From: Actinoalloteichus hoggarensis
GTDB taxonomy: Bacteria; Actinomycetota; Actinomycetes; Mycobacteriales; Pseudonocardiaceae
NCBI RefSeq assembly: GCF_002234535.1
Contig: NZ_CP022521.1
Span: 5,626,001 to 5,690,000 of the forward strand
Length of the DNA stretch: 64,000 nt
Reading direction: 5' to 3'
Shown here: piece after piece, positions 10,850-19,962 of the stretch
Layout: each line of letters starts with the position of its first letter
Numbering within the stretch: position 1 is the stretch's first letter
Position numbers and translations under genes: made by a program
Notes under the pieces: model-generated
What the model was told of the DNA's origin: nothing
The model's database searches: none
Seen by the model: the letters and a program-made list of their open reading frames with translations, nothing else

Positions 10850-11745
10850 ATCTGGGAACCGGGTCCGGCTACGTGAACGGCGCTGTCTTCTCGGCCTCGC
10901 CGCGACCGAGTCGGGCTGGCCGGCCCGCTGCACGCAAGCCCACGTCTCGGAGATCGAACGGGGCCGCACCCGAGCCACCGAGGACAAGCTGGCTCGTCTG
11001 ATCACGGCATACGAGTCCGACGCCGACGAGACGGCCGAGTTGTGGAAGCTGCACGAACACGGCGGGCAACGCGGCTGGTGGAACAAGTACACCGGGATCT
11101 TCAGCAATGAGCTACCGCGGTTCTTCGGCTACGAGCATGGTGCGGAAGGGCGTCCGGACCTGCAGCGGCGGGCTGATTCCCGGTCTGTTGCAGACCGAGG
11201 AGTACATCCGCGCGGTCATCCGAGGTGCAGCGCCGAATTTTCGGTCGTCCGAGGAGGAGCTGCGCGTCACCGCCAGGATGACACGGCAGCAACGGCTCGC
11301 AGACGGTGATCCACTGCACCTGACCGCCGTGAACAGCGAGGCGGCCCTGCGCCAGTGCGTCGGCGGCATCGCCGTACTCGGTAGTCAGCTCGAACACCTG
11401 GTGACGCTCATGGAACGACATCCCGAGAACCTGGACGTTCGCATGATTCCCTTCACGGCGGGCAGCTTCGATGCGCTCGACGGTTCCGGCTTCTACCTGA
11501 TCGGCTTCGCGAGCCCACGCCTACCGACGCTCGCCTGGCGGGAGACCGTCACGTCCACTTCTCTGATCGATCACACGATGACCGTCCGGGAGTACACTCT
11601 GGCCTGTCACCAGGCAGAGGAACGCTCGCTCGATCGTGAGGAGTCGCTTCGCCTGGTTTTCGGGACACCGCCAAGGAGTTGTCGTGAACGGCAGGTCTTC
11701 CAGCGGCCGGCCACACGAGGCACAGTGGATCAAGTCCACCCGTAG
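10850..11745 (+). pseudogene. Frameshifted HTH (XRE)/DUF5753 regulator
   Basis: The gene is split between two frames. One frame holds the remains of an XRE helix-turn-helix (LRERRCLLGL, then CTQAHVSEIERGRTRATEDKLARLI) and runs to RGWWNKYTGIFSNELPRFFGYEHG. The next frame holds the DUF5753 domain (SGGLIPGLLQTEEYIRAVIRG to TMTVREYTLACHQAEER). The switch, a net +1, lies near 11135-11150. The first half also has a scrambled stretch (AATESGWPAR) where helix 2 of the HTH should be, and no clear start codon. Intact relatives are about 280 residues and bind DNA with a DUF397 partner, which follows here. A sequencing error is possible for the central shift but less so for the degraded N-terminus. Confidence 0.75.
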
Positions 11746-11884
11746 CGCGAACAACGGCCGCTGCGTCGAGATGTGCTCAAGCCCGGCGACCGTCGCCGTC
11801 CGCGACTCCAGGAACCCCGACCGCCGTCCTCGCCTTCCCCGCCCGACGTTCGACGCCGTCCTCACCGCCGTGATCGGCCGCTGA
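11684..11884 (+). CDS. DUF397 domain protein
   Basis: 66 residues with the full DUF397 pattern: WIKSTRSANNGRCVEM, then TVAVRDSRNPD and a C-terminal FDAVLTAV. The start is GTG with AAGGAG six bases upstream. It overlaps the end of the broken HTH/DUF5753 gene by 62 bases, the common arrangement for these pairs in Streptomyces and Pseudonocardiaceae. It appears intact although its partner is not. Confidence 0.87.
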   Translation: MNGRSSSGRPHEAQWIKSTRSANNGRCVEMCSSPATVAVRDSRNPDRRPRLPRPTFDAVLTAVIGR

Positions 11885-11925
11885 GGCTACCGCCGGGCAC
11901 GAGCGCGGCCGCGCCGCCGTCGCCG

Positions 11926-14049
11926 TCAGCCCTGCTGGAGAACGCCCGCCCGATCCGGCTCGAAGCTCTGGTAACGCAGGGCGCCGTCCTCGGTCAACGT
12001 GAGCACCGTGCTCTCGGGCTCCACGCACTCGAAACCCTCGTTCACGGTGCCCTGGTCGGTCTCGGTGACGCTGACGCGATCCTGGGCCGCGCGTTCGAAG
12101 GTGAGCGTCGCCACGCAGCCGCCCGCAGGCCGCACATACTCACCGATCTCGTCGCCCGCCCCGCCCTCGGTCAGGGTGAGCACGACGTCCACCGCCTCGT
12201 CGTCCTCGTCCTCGTCCTCGCCCGCGGGCAGCACGCGTCCGGTCCATTCCCCCGCGAAGCCGGCGGGCAGGGCGTCGAGGGCCGTCGCGAAGGTCCCGGA
12301 GCGCCGAGGGTCGTCACTGGTGTACCGGATCGTCCCGTCGACCAGCAGGTCCAGGGTCGTCGTCTCCGGCTCCTCGCAGTCCTCGTCGTCCTTCTCGGTC
12401 TCCAGGTCGCGCTCGTGGAGCTCGAGTCGGGTGTCGGTGGCGGCGTCCAGGATCAACGCCGACGAGCAGCCGGAGACGTGCCGGGTGAAGGTGCCGACGC
12501 TGCCGCCGACGGTCCCGCCGGTCAGGCTGATGGTGGCGAACACCGACCGGGCGTCGCCGTCGGGGGACTCGATCAGCCCCGCCCAGTCACCGAGGAAGGC
12601 GGCGGCGACGTCGCCGACGGCGGTGTCGACGGGTTCGGTCCCGCCGCCGTCCTCCCCGTCCACCGCGGATCCGCCGCCGTCCACCGCCGACCCGTTGCCG
12701 GGCACCGCGTCCCCGCGCCGCTCGCGGGTGAGGAACACCGCGACCGCGGCGATCACGGCGATCAGGACCACCGCGGCGACGGCGACCCACGCCACGGTGC
12801 CTCGGCGGGTCCGACGCGGGCGCGGCTGCATCCGGTGGACCGCCGTGACCGGTCTGCCCGGCACCTGATGGAAACCGGACTGCGCTGAGGCCGTGTCCAC
12901 GGGGAACGGCTGAAGGTGGGTGGGGACGGGCGGCCTGGGGCCCTGGGCCCCTGCCTCCGAGACGGGGTGCCCCGTCGGCGCGGGCAGACCGGACACCAGG
13001 GTGTGCGGCATGGGATTGGGACGTGGGGCCGCCACCCGAGATCGCGTCGTGGGGGCGTCCATCTCGTCCAGCTCGTCCGACGCGGGCGCCGAAGCGACGG
13101 GTGCCGCCTCCCCGGCGAGAGCGGCCGGGACCGGGCTGCCCTGGCCGGGGGTCGCGGGCGGCAGGTCGGCGCGCAGGGCACGCACCTGAGCCCGCTGGTC
13201 GGCGATCAGGTCCACGACGGGCATCGGTAACCAGGCGTCCCCGGTGTCGACCGGGCCGATCTGCGCGAGGAGGTCGTCCGGCGTGGGCCGGTCGGCAGGG
13301 TTCTTGGACAGGCAGGGCGCCACGATGGCCCGCACCGCCGCGGGCAGCGCCGACAGCTCCGGCTCCGCGTGCACGACCCGGTAGAGCAGCGCCGCCGAGG
13401 ACGCCGTGCCGAAGGGGCCGGTGCCCGAGGCCGCGAAGCACAGGGTGGCACCGAGCGCGAAGACGTCCGAGGCCTGCGTGACGTCGTCGCCCTCGACCTG
13501 TTCCGGCGACAGGAATCCCGGCGAGCCGACCAGCATCCCGGTGGCGGTGAGGCCGCCGGTCGAGTCGGCGGCGCGGGTGATGCCGAAGTCGATGACGCGC
13601 GGACCGTCCTCGGTGAGCAGCACGTTGGCCGGGGTCAGATCGCGGTGGATCAGGTTGACCCGGTGCACCTCGCGCAGCGCGGCGGCCAGCCCGGCCGCGA
13701 GAGTGCGCACGGCGGACACCGGCAGCGGACCGGACTCGGCGACCGCGCCCCGCAATGAGGGACCCGGCACGTAGACGGTGGCCAGCCAGGGCACCTCCGC
13801 CTCCGCGTCGGCGTCCATCAGCGGGGCCGTATAGGCACCGCTGACCAGGCGGGCCGCCGCCACCTCCTGCCGGAACCGGCCTCGGAAAAGCGGGTCGGCG
13901 ATGAGATGTCGATGGATCAGCTTGAGGGCCACCGTGCGCCCGTCGGAGGACAGCGCCAGGAACACCCGGCCCATCCCGCCTTCCCCGAGCCTGCCGAACA
14001 GGCGATACCGCTCGATCGTCCTCGGATCGTCCTCCGCCAAGGACTCCAT
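11926..14049 (-). CDS. Membrane Ser/Thr protein kinase with duplicated extracytoplasmic module (copy 1)
   Basis: 707 residues. Cytoplasmic Hanks-type kinase domain (about 15-265): Gly loop LGEGGMGRV (21-29), ATP Lys in ALKLIH (K43), catalytic HRDLTPANVLL (D137) and DFG (154-156), SPEQ in the activation loop. A Pro/Ala-rich linker leads to one membrane helix (about 419-440) and an external region with two copies of a module of roughly 100 residues: GDWAGLI or GEWTGRV, a GC pair, a second Cys, ETTTLxLxxDGxxRY. PASTA repeats are absent. The start ATG has GGGAG five bases upstream and aligns with that of the neighbouring paralogue. It probably senses an unknown envelope signal. Confidence 0.92.
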   Translation of the reverse strand: MESLAEDDPRTIERYRLFGRLGEGGMGRVFLALSSDGRTVALKLIHRHLIADPLFRGRFRQEVAAARLVSGAYTAPLMDADAEAEVPWLATVYVPGPSLRGAVAESGPLPVSAVRTLAAGLAAALREVHRVNLIHRDLTPANVLLTEDGPRVIDFGITRAADSTGGLTATGMLVGSPGFLSPEQVEGDDVTQASDVFALGATLCFAASGTGPFGTASSAALLYRVVHAEPELSALPAAVRAIVAPCLSKNPADRPTPDDLLAQIGPVDTGDAWLPMPVVDLIADQRAQVRALRADLPPATPGQGSPVPAALAGEAAPVASAPASDELDEMDAPTTRSRVAAPRPNPMPHTLVSGLPAPTGHPVSEAGAQGPRPPVPTHLQPFPVDTASAQSGFHQVPGRPVTAVHRMQPRPRRTRRGTVAWVAVAAVVLIAVIAAVAVFLTRERRGDAVPGNGSAVDGGGSAVDGEDGGGTEPVDTAVGDVAAAFLGDWAGLIESPDGDARSVFATISLTGGTVGGSVGTFTRHVSGCSSALILDAATDTRLELHERDLETEKDDEDCEEPETTTLDLLVDGTIRYTSDDPRRSGTFATALDALPAGFAGEWTGRVLPAGEDEDEDDEAVDVVLTLTEGGAGDEIGEYVRPAGGCVATLTFERAAQDRVSVTETDQGTVNEGFECVEPESTVLTLTEDGALRYQSFEPDRAGVLQQG

Positions 14050-14783
14050 GTCGCTCCCACCCTCGTCCCAGCTGATCGTGGACGGCCGTCGTCGACGTCG
14101 TCACACGCGGCGAACCGGCCGCGAAGGCCGGATCGTCAGTCTCGCCGGTCCCCCGACGCCGCCGGAATCCCCTCTACCGACGTCCGGACCCCGACGGTCG
14201 TTCCCCAACGCCCTCGCCCGTGCCTGGCGTTCTCCCGTACGACACCGATCATGCCTTCTCGGGGGGCCGCGGCCGGACGGCACCGGCGCTGTGGCCGCCC
14301 GGAGCGGCCGCCCCGGCGAAAGGAGACGCCGAAACGAGACCGGATCTCGACCTTCAGGGCGGTGTCACCGCTCGGACGGGTCGGGCGCGCCGTTCAGCCG
14401 ACGTAGTCGTCGGGCCGGGTGACAGCCTCCGTCTCACCGATCGCTCATCCGTCGGCGGAGTCGCCGCCCGTCCCCTGCACCGTACTGGCGCCGCCGCGAT
14501 CGACGAACGCGACGGCCGTCACCACGGCGACGGGCGACACGATGACGGCGGCATATCCGGCCGAGGTCACCGCGAGCCGAGGTCGTCCCCGCCCGGTCGG
14601 ACCCGGTACCGGCCCCGAGTGCGGCGAGGCGCCTCCCTGCCCCGATACCGGTGTCATCGGTCCCGCGGTCCCGCCTCCCTCGTCGGACGACCCCCTCGTC
14701 CAGCCACGCCGAAGACGGCGGGGACGGCTGCCGACCCGACGCCTGCCGACGTTCGACGCGCGGAAAGCGTCGCCGGGGCGGCA
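14050..14783. other. Gap between the two kinase genes
   Basis: 734 bases with mostly Arg/Pro-rich frames. The only part with protein-like character is the short hydrophobic frame at 14445-14657, listed separately. Confidence 0.4.
14445..14657 (-). CDS. Possible small membrane peptide or kinase-gene remnant
   Basis: A 70-residue frame from an ATG with one hydrophobic stretch (AGYAAVIVSPVAVVTAVAFV) followed by a Gly/Ser/Asp-rich end. The layout (polar Pro/Gly stretch, helix, acidic Gly-rich segment) resembles the membrane-spanning part of the kinases on either side (VAWVAVAAVVLIAVIAAVAV and YAVIAASLAVVVAVIVVSLV). It may be the vestige of a third tandem copy. It has no ribosome-binding site and could be chance. 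Confidence 0.25.
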   Translation of the reverse strand: MTPVSGQGGASPHSGPVPGPTGRGRPRLAVTSAGYAAVIVSPVAVVTAVAFVDRGGASTVQGTGGDSADG

Positions 14784-16868
14784 TCACTGCCGCACGAGCG
14801 AGCCGCTCAGCGCGGGGCCGGTGCCGTGATAACGCAGTGTCCCGTCGTCACCGACCAGCATGACTTCCCGTTCGGGCACGAGCGGGCAGCCCTCCCCCAA
14901 GCCCAAGACCCTGATCTGTTCGACGGTGATCCAGTCCGTTCCCCCGAAGACGATCCGAGAGGCGTGATGGCAGCCGTCGGCGAGTTCGACGTACACCTCG
15001 GCGTTGCCGAACGCCCCGCCGTGGATCTCGATCGTCGCGTCGACGGCCGTCTCGGCCGCGATGTCGGGATGTTCGACCCCGATGACGGACCCGGACCAGC
15101 GGCCCACCATCGTTTCGGGCACCTCTGCCCCTGCAGGCTGGAAGACCGCGACGCGGGGATCCTCGCCGGTGCTCTCGTATCGCATCGAACCGTCGTCCGC
15201 CAGGGTCAGCGTCGTCGTCTCCGGCTGGGCACAGAGGTGTCCCTCGGTCTGCACGGCCCGGTCGATCTCGGTGAGGATCGCGGCGTGCGTGGTCAGGGCC
15301 GTCAGTTCGAGATCCGCGGTGCAGCCGGACACGAAGCGCAGGAACTCGCCGACCACGTCACCGACCGCGCCCTGTGACACGCTCAGGCGCGCATAGGAAC
15401 GAGCCCCCACACCGTCGGCAGGCTCCACGATCCCGGTCCACTCCCCCGCGAAACCCTCGGGCAGCCGGGCACCCGGAGGGAGTGTCTCGCCGGCGGGTTC
15501 CGGCGAATCGGTCGGCGACTCCGCGAGTTCACCGCTGGTCGGCTGTCCACCCGCCATGCCGTCGCCCACACCCGGATCACCGCGCTGGGTCGCCGCGACG
15601 AGGCTGACCACGATGACGGCCACCACGACGGCCAACGACGCGGCGATGACGGCGTACTTGGCCGACCTCGCCGAGTCGCGGCGTCGACGGGCGCCGGGCA
15701 CGGCGGACTCCCGCTCCTGCTGCGGGTTCGCCGGACGACTCTGGCCGGAAGCCGGGCCGACTCCGGGTGCGACGGCGTTCGTGGGTCGGCCTTCCCACGG
15801 TGGCGTCCAGGAGTGCGGCAGCCGGGGATCGGCAGCAGGGTCCGCCGGGGCCCCGGCGGCGCGGCCGGCCGAGATGGGCGCACGGTCGACCCTGACTGTG
15901 GCGTCGGCGTCCTCGGCCGCCGGATCCGTGCCCTGCGAGCTCGTCTTCGTGGAGGTCGCTTCTCCAGGGCCCGCCTCCGCCTGCCCGTCCCGTAGTGCCC
16001 GAAGCCGGTCCTGCTGCCCTTCGACGAGCGCTCGTACTGCCTCGGGCAGCCACGAGGACCCGATGCGCACCGAGCCGAGGAGGTCCAACAGCTGTTCCGG
16101 GGTCGGCCGCGACTCCGGGCTTCTGGCCAGACACGGCTCGATGACCGGCCGCAATTCCGGCGGCAGCCCTCCCAGCAGCGGCTCGGTGTGCACCACGCGG
16201 TAGAGCAACGCCGCCGAGGAGACCTTGCCGAACGGTCCGGTCCCCGCCGCCGCGAAGAAGAGCGTGGCGCCGAGGGAGAAGACGTCGGAGGCGGGTGTGA
16301 GATCGCGGCCCTCGACATGTTCCGGAGACAGGAAGCCCGGCGAACCGATGATCAATCCGGTCCCGGTCAGCTCGGTGTCCGCGTCGATCGCCTTGGTGAT
16401 CCCGAAATCGATGACCCGAGGCCCGTCATCGGTGAGCAGCACGTTGGCCGGAGTCAGATCACGGTGGATCAACCGCGCCCGGTGCACCTCCCGCAGCGCC
16501 GCCGCCAGACCCACCGCCAGTGTTCGAACGGAGGACACCGGCAGCGGGCCGTGGGTGCGGACGACCTCCCGCAGCGACGGACCGGGCACATACACCGTGA
16601 CCAGCCACGGCAGCTCCGCCTCGGCGTCGGCGTCCATCACCGCCGCCGTGTAGGCGCCGCTCACCCGGCGGGCGGCGTCGACCTCCCGCCGGAACCGGCC
16701 GCGGAACATCGGATCGGCCACATGCTCGCGGTGGATGAGTTTGACGGCGACGACCCGGCCGTCCGGGGACAACGCCAGATAGACCCGTCCCATCCCGCCG
16801 GACCCGAGCCTGCCCACCAGTCGATGACGGCCGACGACCTGCGGATCGCCGGGTTCTAAGGGCTCCAT
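14784..16868 (-). CDS. Membrane Ser/Thr protein kinase with duplicated extracytoplasmic module (copy 2)
   Basis: 694 residues, a paralogue of the adjacent kinase along its whole length. Kinase domain with LGSGGMGRV, AVKLIH, HRDLTPANVLL, DFGITKA and SPEH; then a charged linker (RALVEGQQDRLRAL), a Pro-rich region, one membrane helix (YAVIAASLAVVVAVIVVSLV) and two external modules beginning GEWTGIV and GRWSGSV, each with paired Cys residues and a DGxxRY ending. The start ATG (MEPLEPGDPQ) has AGGGAG five bases upstream and aligns with the start of copy 1, so in-frame ATGs further up were not used. The two genes are in tandem, separated by 734 bases. Confidence 0.92.
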   Translation of the reverse strand: MEPLEPGDPQVVGRHRLVGRLGSGGMGRVYLALSPDGRVVAVKLIHREHVADPMFRGRFRREVDAARRVSGAYTAAVMDADAEAELPWLVTVYVPGPSLREVVRTHGPLPVSSVRTLAVGLAAALREVHRARLIHRDLTPANVLLTDDGPRVIDFGITKAIDADTELTGTGLIIGSPGFLSPEHVEGRDLTPASDVFSLGATLFFAAAGTGPFGKVSSAALLYRVVHTEPLLGGLPPELRPVIEPCLARSPESRPTPEQLLDLLGSVRIGSSWLPEAVRALVEGQQDRLRALRDGQAEAGPGEATSTKTSSQGTDPAAEDADATVRVDRAPISAGRAAGAPADPAADPRLPHSWTPPWEGRPTNAVAPGVGPASGQSRPANPQQERESAVPGARRRRDSARSAKYAVIAASLAVVVAVIVVSLVAATQRGDPGVGDGMAGGQPTSGELAESPTDSPEPAGETLPPGARLPEGFAGEWTGIVEPADGVGARSYARLSVSQGAVGDVVGEFLRFVSGCTADLELTALTTHAAILTEIDRAVQTEGHLCAQPETTTLTLADDGSMRYESTGEDPRVAVFQPAGAEVPETMVGRWSGSVIGVEHPDIAAETAVDATIEIHGGAFGNAEVYVELADGCHHASRIVFGGTDWITVEQIRVLGLGEGCPLVPEREVMLVGDDGTLRYHGTGPALSGSLVRQ

Positions 16869-17174
16869 GTTCTCCCTGGTCTCCTCCATCGAGGTCGTCG
16901 ACGCTACCGAGACGACCGCGGGCACGGTGGATCGGCGCCGTGTGCCACGAGAACGACCGGGTACGAGCGAGTTCGCTGATCACACGCGGCGAATCTGGTG
17001 GCCGCCCGGCACCGACGGCCGGTGGGCCACGCGGCGGGGCGTCCGTGCGAGCCCGTCCCCCGATCGAGGAGGGCGGCGAATCCGGACAGCGACGACCTTA
17101 CGTTCCCGGCCATGACCGCGGGCGCGGAACGGCACAAGCCGGATGGCGGGGAGTCGGTCACCGACGGTCGACGA
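16869..17174. other. Intergenic region kinase-DoxX
   Basis: 306 bases with no recognisable gene, hairpin or repeat. Confidence 0.4.
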
Positions 17175-18317
17175 TCAGCGCAGGAGGAAGTAGACGGCCG
17201 CCCCGGCACCGGCCGCCACGACGAGACAGCTCACACCCGTGATGATCGGGCGCCGGTACCACGGCCTGCCGTTGTCCAGGGCGGCCCGGCCGGGTCCGGC
17301 GAAGATCAGGGCGGCGGCCAGGCCCGCCAGCACCGCCTCGAACTCGAACCCGCCGTCGGCGGTGAGGAAGAAGCCCTCGGCAAAGCGGAGGAGGATCACG
17401 TTGGCCATGATGGCGAGCAGGCCCGCCGCCGCGAGCGGAGTCGCGAGACCGAGGACGACCAGCGCCCCGCCCGCCAACTCGGTCACACCGGTCACCCAGG
17501 CGAGCAGCTCGGCCTGGTGGAAGCCCGACTGAGTCAGGTAGGCGGCGAAGCCGTCGATGCCCGGCCCGCCGAAGAGGCCGAAGACCTTCTGCGCGCCGTG
17601 TGCGAGGAAGACGCCGCCGAGGACCAGTCTGAGCAGCAGCAGACCGACGTCGGTGCCTGCGTTGGCGGGCAGGGCGGGTCGCCTGTTCCGGCCGTCCAAC
17701 GGCTCCGGCTCGACGAGTGCCGCCCGGTCGACGGGCTCGGCGGGCTCGTCGTCGTAGTAGTAGTCGTCGTCATCGCTCTCGGCGGCGGGCAGGTCGTCGC
17801 GGTCGCGGGGGCGGGTGGCGGCTCGCTGACCGGCCCAGTCCCGGTCCTGATCCAGGTAGTCCCCGTCCTGATCCGGATCGTCCTCGTCCCAGCCGCTCTG
17901 TTCCCGAGCGCCGTGCTCGCCGTGACGGCGTGTCTCGTCACGGTGTCCGGCCCCGCCCCGGCCCCGACCCGCGTCGCGGTCCCAGTCCTGATTCCGGTCG
18001 ATGTGTCTGCCCAGGTCGACGCCTGCCGGATACCCGCCGGGGTCGCCCGCCGCCTCGGAATAGCGGTCTTCGACGTAGTCGTCGACATCGGGTTCCGGCT
18101 CGTGACGGCGGGCCCGCTCCGCGCCGTGGTGCGATTCGACCATCGCGTGTCTGCCCACCCGCTGCGGTGGTGCGTAATCCTGATCCGGGCCCGCGCGGCC
18201 TGTCCCGGCGGCGACCCTCGCGGCGGCCGCGTCGAGCCCGAAGTGATCGTGATTCTCGGTGCGCCGCCTGCCGTACGGCCCGGCGGCTCCGCCTAATCCG
18301 TCGTCGGAGTTAGTCAC
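17175..18317 (-). CDS. DoxX-family membrane protein with long acidic N-terminus
   Basis: 380 residues. The C-terminal 165 residues form a DoxX domain with four helices: VGLLLLRLVLGGVFLAHGAQKVFGLFGG, the ELAGGALVVLGLATPLAA segment, NVILLRFAEGFF and a final helix VSCLVVAAGAGAAVYFLL. The first 215 residues are hydrophilic, rich in Asp, Arg and Tyr (DDDDYYYDDEPAEP), and probably disordered. The position next to lppZ matches Rv3005c. In mycobacteria that DoxX protein works with SodA and SseA in oxidative-stress resistance; no sodA or sseA is seen here. The GTG start follows TACGCT by seven bases, suggesting a leaderless message. Confidence 0.9.
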   Translation of the reverse strand: MTNSDDGLGGAAGPYGRRRTENHDHFGLDAAAARVAAGTGRAGPDQDYAPPQRVGRHAMVESHHGAERARRHEPEPDVDDYVEDRYSEAAGDPGGYPAGVDLGRHIDRNQDWDRDAGRGRGGAGHRDETRRHGEHGAREQSGWDEDDPDQDGDYLDQDRDWAGQRAATRPRDRDDLPAAESDDDDYYYDDEPAEPVDRAALVEPEPLDGRNRRPALPANAGTDVGLLLLRLVLGGVFLAHGAQKVFGLFGGPGIDGFAAYLTQSGFHQAELLAWVTGVTELAGGALVVLGLATPLAAAGLLAIMANVILLRFAEGFFLTADGGFEFEAVLAGLAAALIFAGPGRAALDNGRPWYRRPIITGVSCLVVAAGAGAAVYFLLR

Positions 18318-18417
18318 GGCCGGCAGCGTAGAGCCACCAGTGCGGTGGAGGCGAGAGTCCGATGCCGATCGGTTCGAGCGGCGGGGCGGGCCCGCCTGCC
18401 GCGGCGGGCGCCCGCCG

Positions 18418-18972
18418 TCAGCGGAAGAGGAACAGCACCACCGCGGTGACGATGCCGCCGAGGACCAGGAAGACGATCGCGCTGCGCAACGGGAAGCGGA
18501 AATAGGGCCGACCGTTGTCCAGCGCGAACCGGCCCGGCCCGGCGAAGACCAGGGCGGCCGTCGTGGCGGCCAGCAGCAGTTCGAAGGCGAAACCGCCCGT
18601 GCCGGTCAGGAACAGACCCTCGTCGAATCGGAACACGACGGCCGCCACCGAGATCCCCAGCAGCGGTACGGCCGCCAACGCGGTCAGCAGGCCGATGATC
18701 ACCAGCACTCCGGCGACGATCTCGACGACCGCTGTCATGGTCGCCAGCAGCCCGACCTGGGTGAACCCGAACCCGGTGAGGCTGTCGGCGAAGCCGTCGC
18801 GCCCCGGAGTCCCCGCCCAGCCGAAGAACTTCTCGGTGCCCGAGGCGATGAAGAAGCCGCCGACGACGAGCCGGAGCAGCAGCAGACCGATGGCGGGCCC
18901 CGGGTCGGTGCCCTCGTGGCCTGCCGAGCCGGGCATCGGACGGGTCTCTGAAGCGCCCAGGTTCGTCGTCAC
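18418..18972 (-). CDS. DoxX-family membrane protein
   Basis: 184 residues, a paralogue of the neighbouring DoxX protein without the long N-terminus: IGLLLLRLVVGGFFIASGTEKFFGWAG, EIVAGVLVIIGLLTALAA, VVFRFDEGLFL, FALDNGRPYFRFP and a final helix. The start GTG (VTTNLGASET) was chosen because TATCCT lies seven bases ahead, the leaderless spacing used repeatedly in this window, and because frame upstream is non-coding. The two DoxX genes are in tandem on the minus strand, 100 bases apart, so this is probably a local duplication. Confidence 0.9.
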   Translation of the reverse strand: MTTNLGASETRPMPGSAGHEGTDPGPAIGLLLLRLVVGGFFIASGTEKFFGWAGTPGRDGFADSLTGFGFTQVGLLATMTAVVEIVAGVLVIIGLLTALAAVPLLGISVAAVVFRFDEGLFLTGTGGFAFELLLAATTAALVFAGPGRFALDNGRPYFRFPLRSAIVFLVLGGIVTAVVLFLFR

Positions 18973-19034
18973 GCCTGACAGGATAATGCCCGGATCACCC
19001 CGACACCCCCGCCTCCCGACAAGTGATGTCCGAT

Positions 19035-19949
19035 CTAGTACTCGCCGTGGACGAGGTTCTCCGGGTCGGCGCCGGAGGCGAACAGGCCTATCTGCCGTGC
19101 GGCGACGGCCCAGGCGCGATCCTGGCCGCCCCGTGTGCTGCCGCCGACGTGGGGCGTCAACAGGAGGCCGTCCACCGTCCACAGCGGATGGTCTTCCGGG
19201 AGCGGCTCCGGGTCGGTCACGTCCAGCGCGGCCCGCAGCCGCCCCGTGGTCAGCTCCGCCAGCAGCGCGTCGGTGTCGACGACCTGTCCTCGGGCGGCGT
19301 TGACCAGGATCGCCCGGTCGGGCATCGCCGCGAGGAAGTCCGCGTCCACCAGCCCGGTGGTCTCCGCCGTGAGCGGCACCATCACGACGACGACGTCATG
19401 CTCCGGGAGCAGACCGGGCAGCTCGTCGAGGCCGTGGACGCCGTCCCGCGCCGTGCGGGCCACGAACGTCGTACTCGCATCGGAGGCATTCAGCCTGCGA
19501 CGCATCTCCCGTCCGAGATCGCCCGCGCCGAGGACCAGCACCCGCTTGCCCTGCAGGGTGTCGGTGCCGCGCTGATCCCAGCGACGCTCGAGCCGGGTGC
19601 GCTCGAAGGCCGGCAGCTCCCGATAGATCGCCAGGATCGCCGCCAGCGCCCACTCGGCGGTGCTGCCGCCGTGGGCGCCGCGCGCCGTGGAGATCCGCAC
19701 CCCCGGCGGGGTGCGCGGCAGCCACGCCTCGGCCCCCGCCGAGAGCAGCTGAATGAGCCGCAGCCTGGGCAGGTTCTCGGCCAGCGCTCCCACCGCACCC
19801 GCCGAGAGGAACATCGGCACGAGGACCTCGGCCTCGGCGGCCTCGGCCGGGAACGGCTCCTCGGGCCGATACCGGACCGCCCGCACGTCGGGATTCCCGG
19901 CCAGCGCCTGCACACCCTGCTCATTGGGCACAAGAACGATCGTCGTCAC
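19035..19949 (-). CDS. D-isomer-specific 2-hydroxyacid dehydrogenase
   Basis: 304 residues. NAD(P)-binding motif GAGDLG (in GKRVLVLGAGDLGREM), the NAARGQVVDTDAL segment with the substrate Arg, and LLLTPHVGGST with the catalytic His. It is shorter than SerA and lacks ACT or ASB domains, so it is not a second phosphoglycerate dehydrogenase of the long type. The exact substrate cannot be read from sequence; glyoxylate, hydroxypyruvate or a phosphonate are typical for the family. The start GTG (VTTIVLVPNE) is six bases after TACCGT, so probably leaderless. Confidence 0.9.
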   Translation of the reverse strand: MTTIVLVPNEQGVQALAGNPDVRAVRYRPEEPFPAEAAEAEVLVPMFLSAGAVGALAENLPRLRLIQLLSAGAEAWLPRTPPGVRISTARGAHGGSTAEWALAAILAIYRELPAFERTRLERRWDQRGTDTLQGKRVLVLGAGDLGREMRRRLNASDASTTFVARTARDGVHGLDELPGLLPEHDVVVVMVPLTAETTGLVDADFLAAMPDRAILVNAARGQVVDTDALLAELTTGRLRAALDVTDPEPLPEDHPLWTVDGLLLTPHVGGSTRGGQDRAWAVAARQIGLFASGADPENLVHGEY

Positions 19950-19962
19950 CGGGCCACGGTAA

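Noticed and set aside
14101-14424. Frames between the kinase genes on the plus strand
   Set aside because: Arg/Pro/Ser-rich, no coding bias; only the short hydrophobic minus-strand frame at 14445 was kept, with low confidence.
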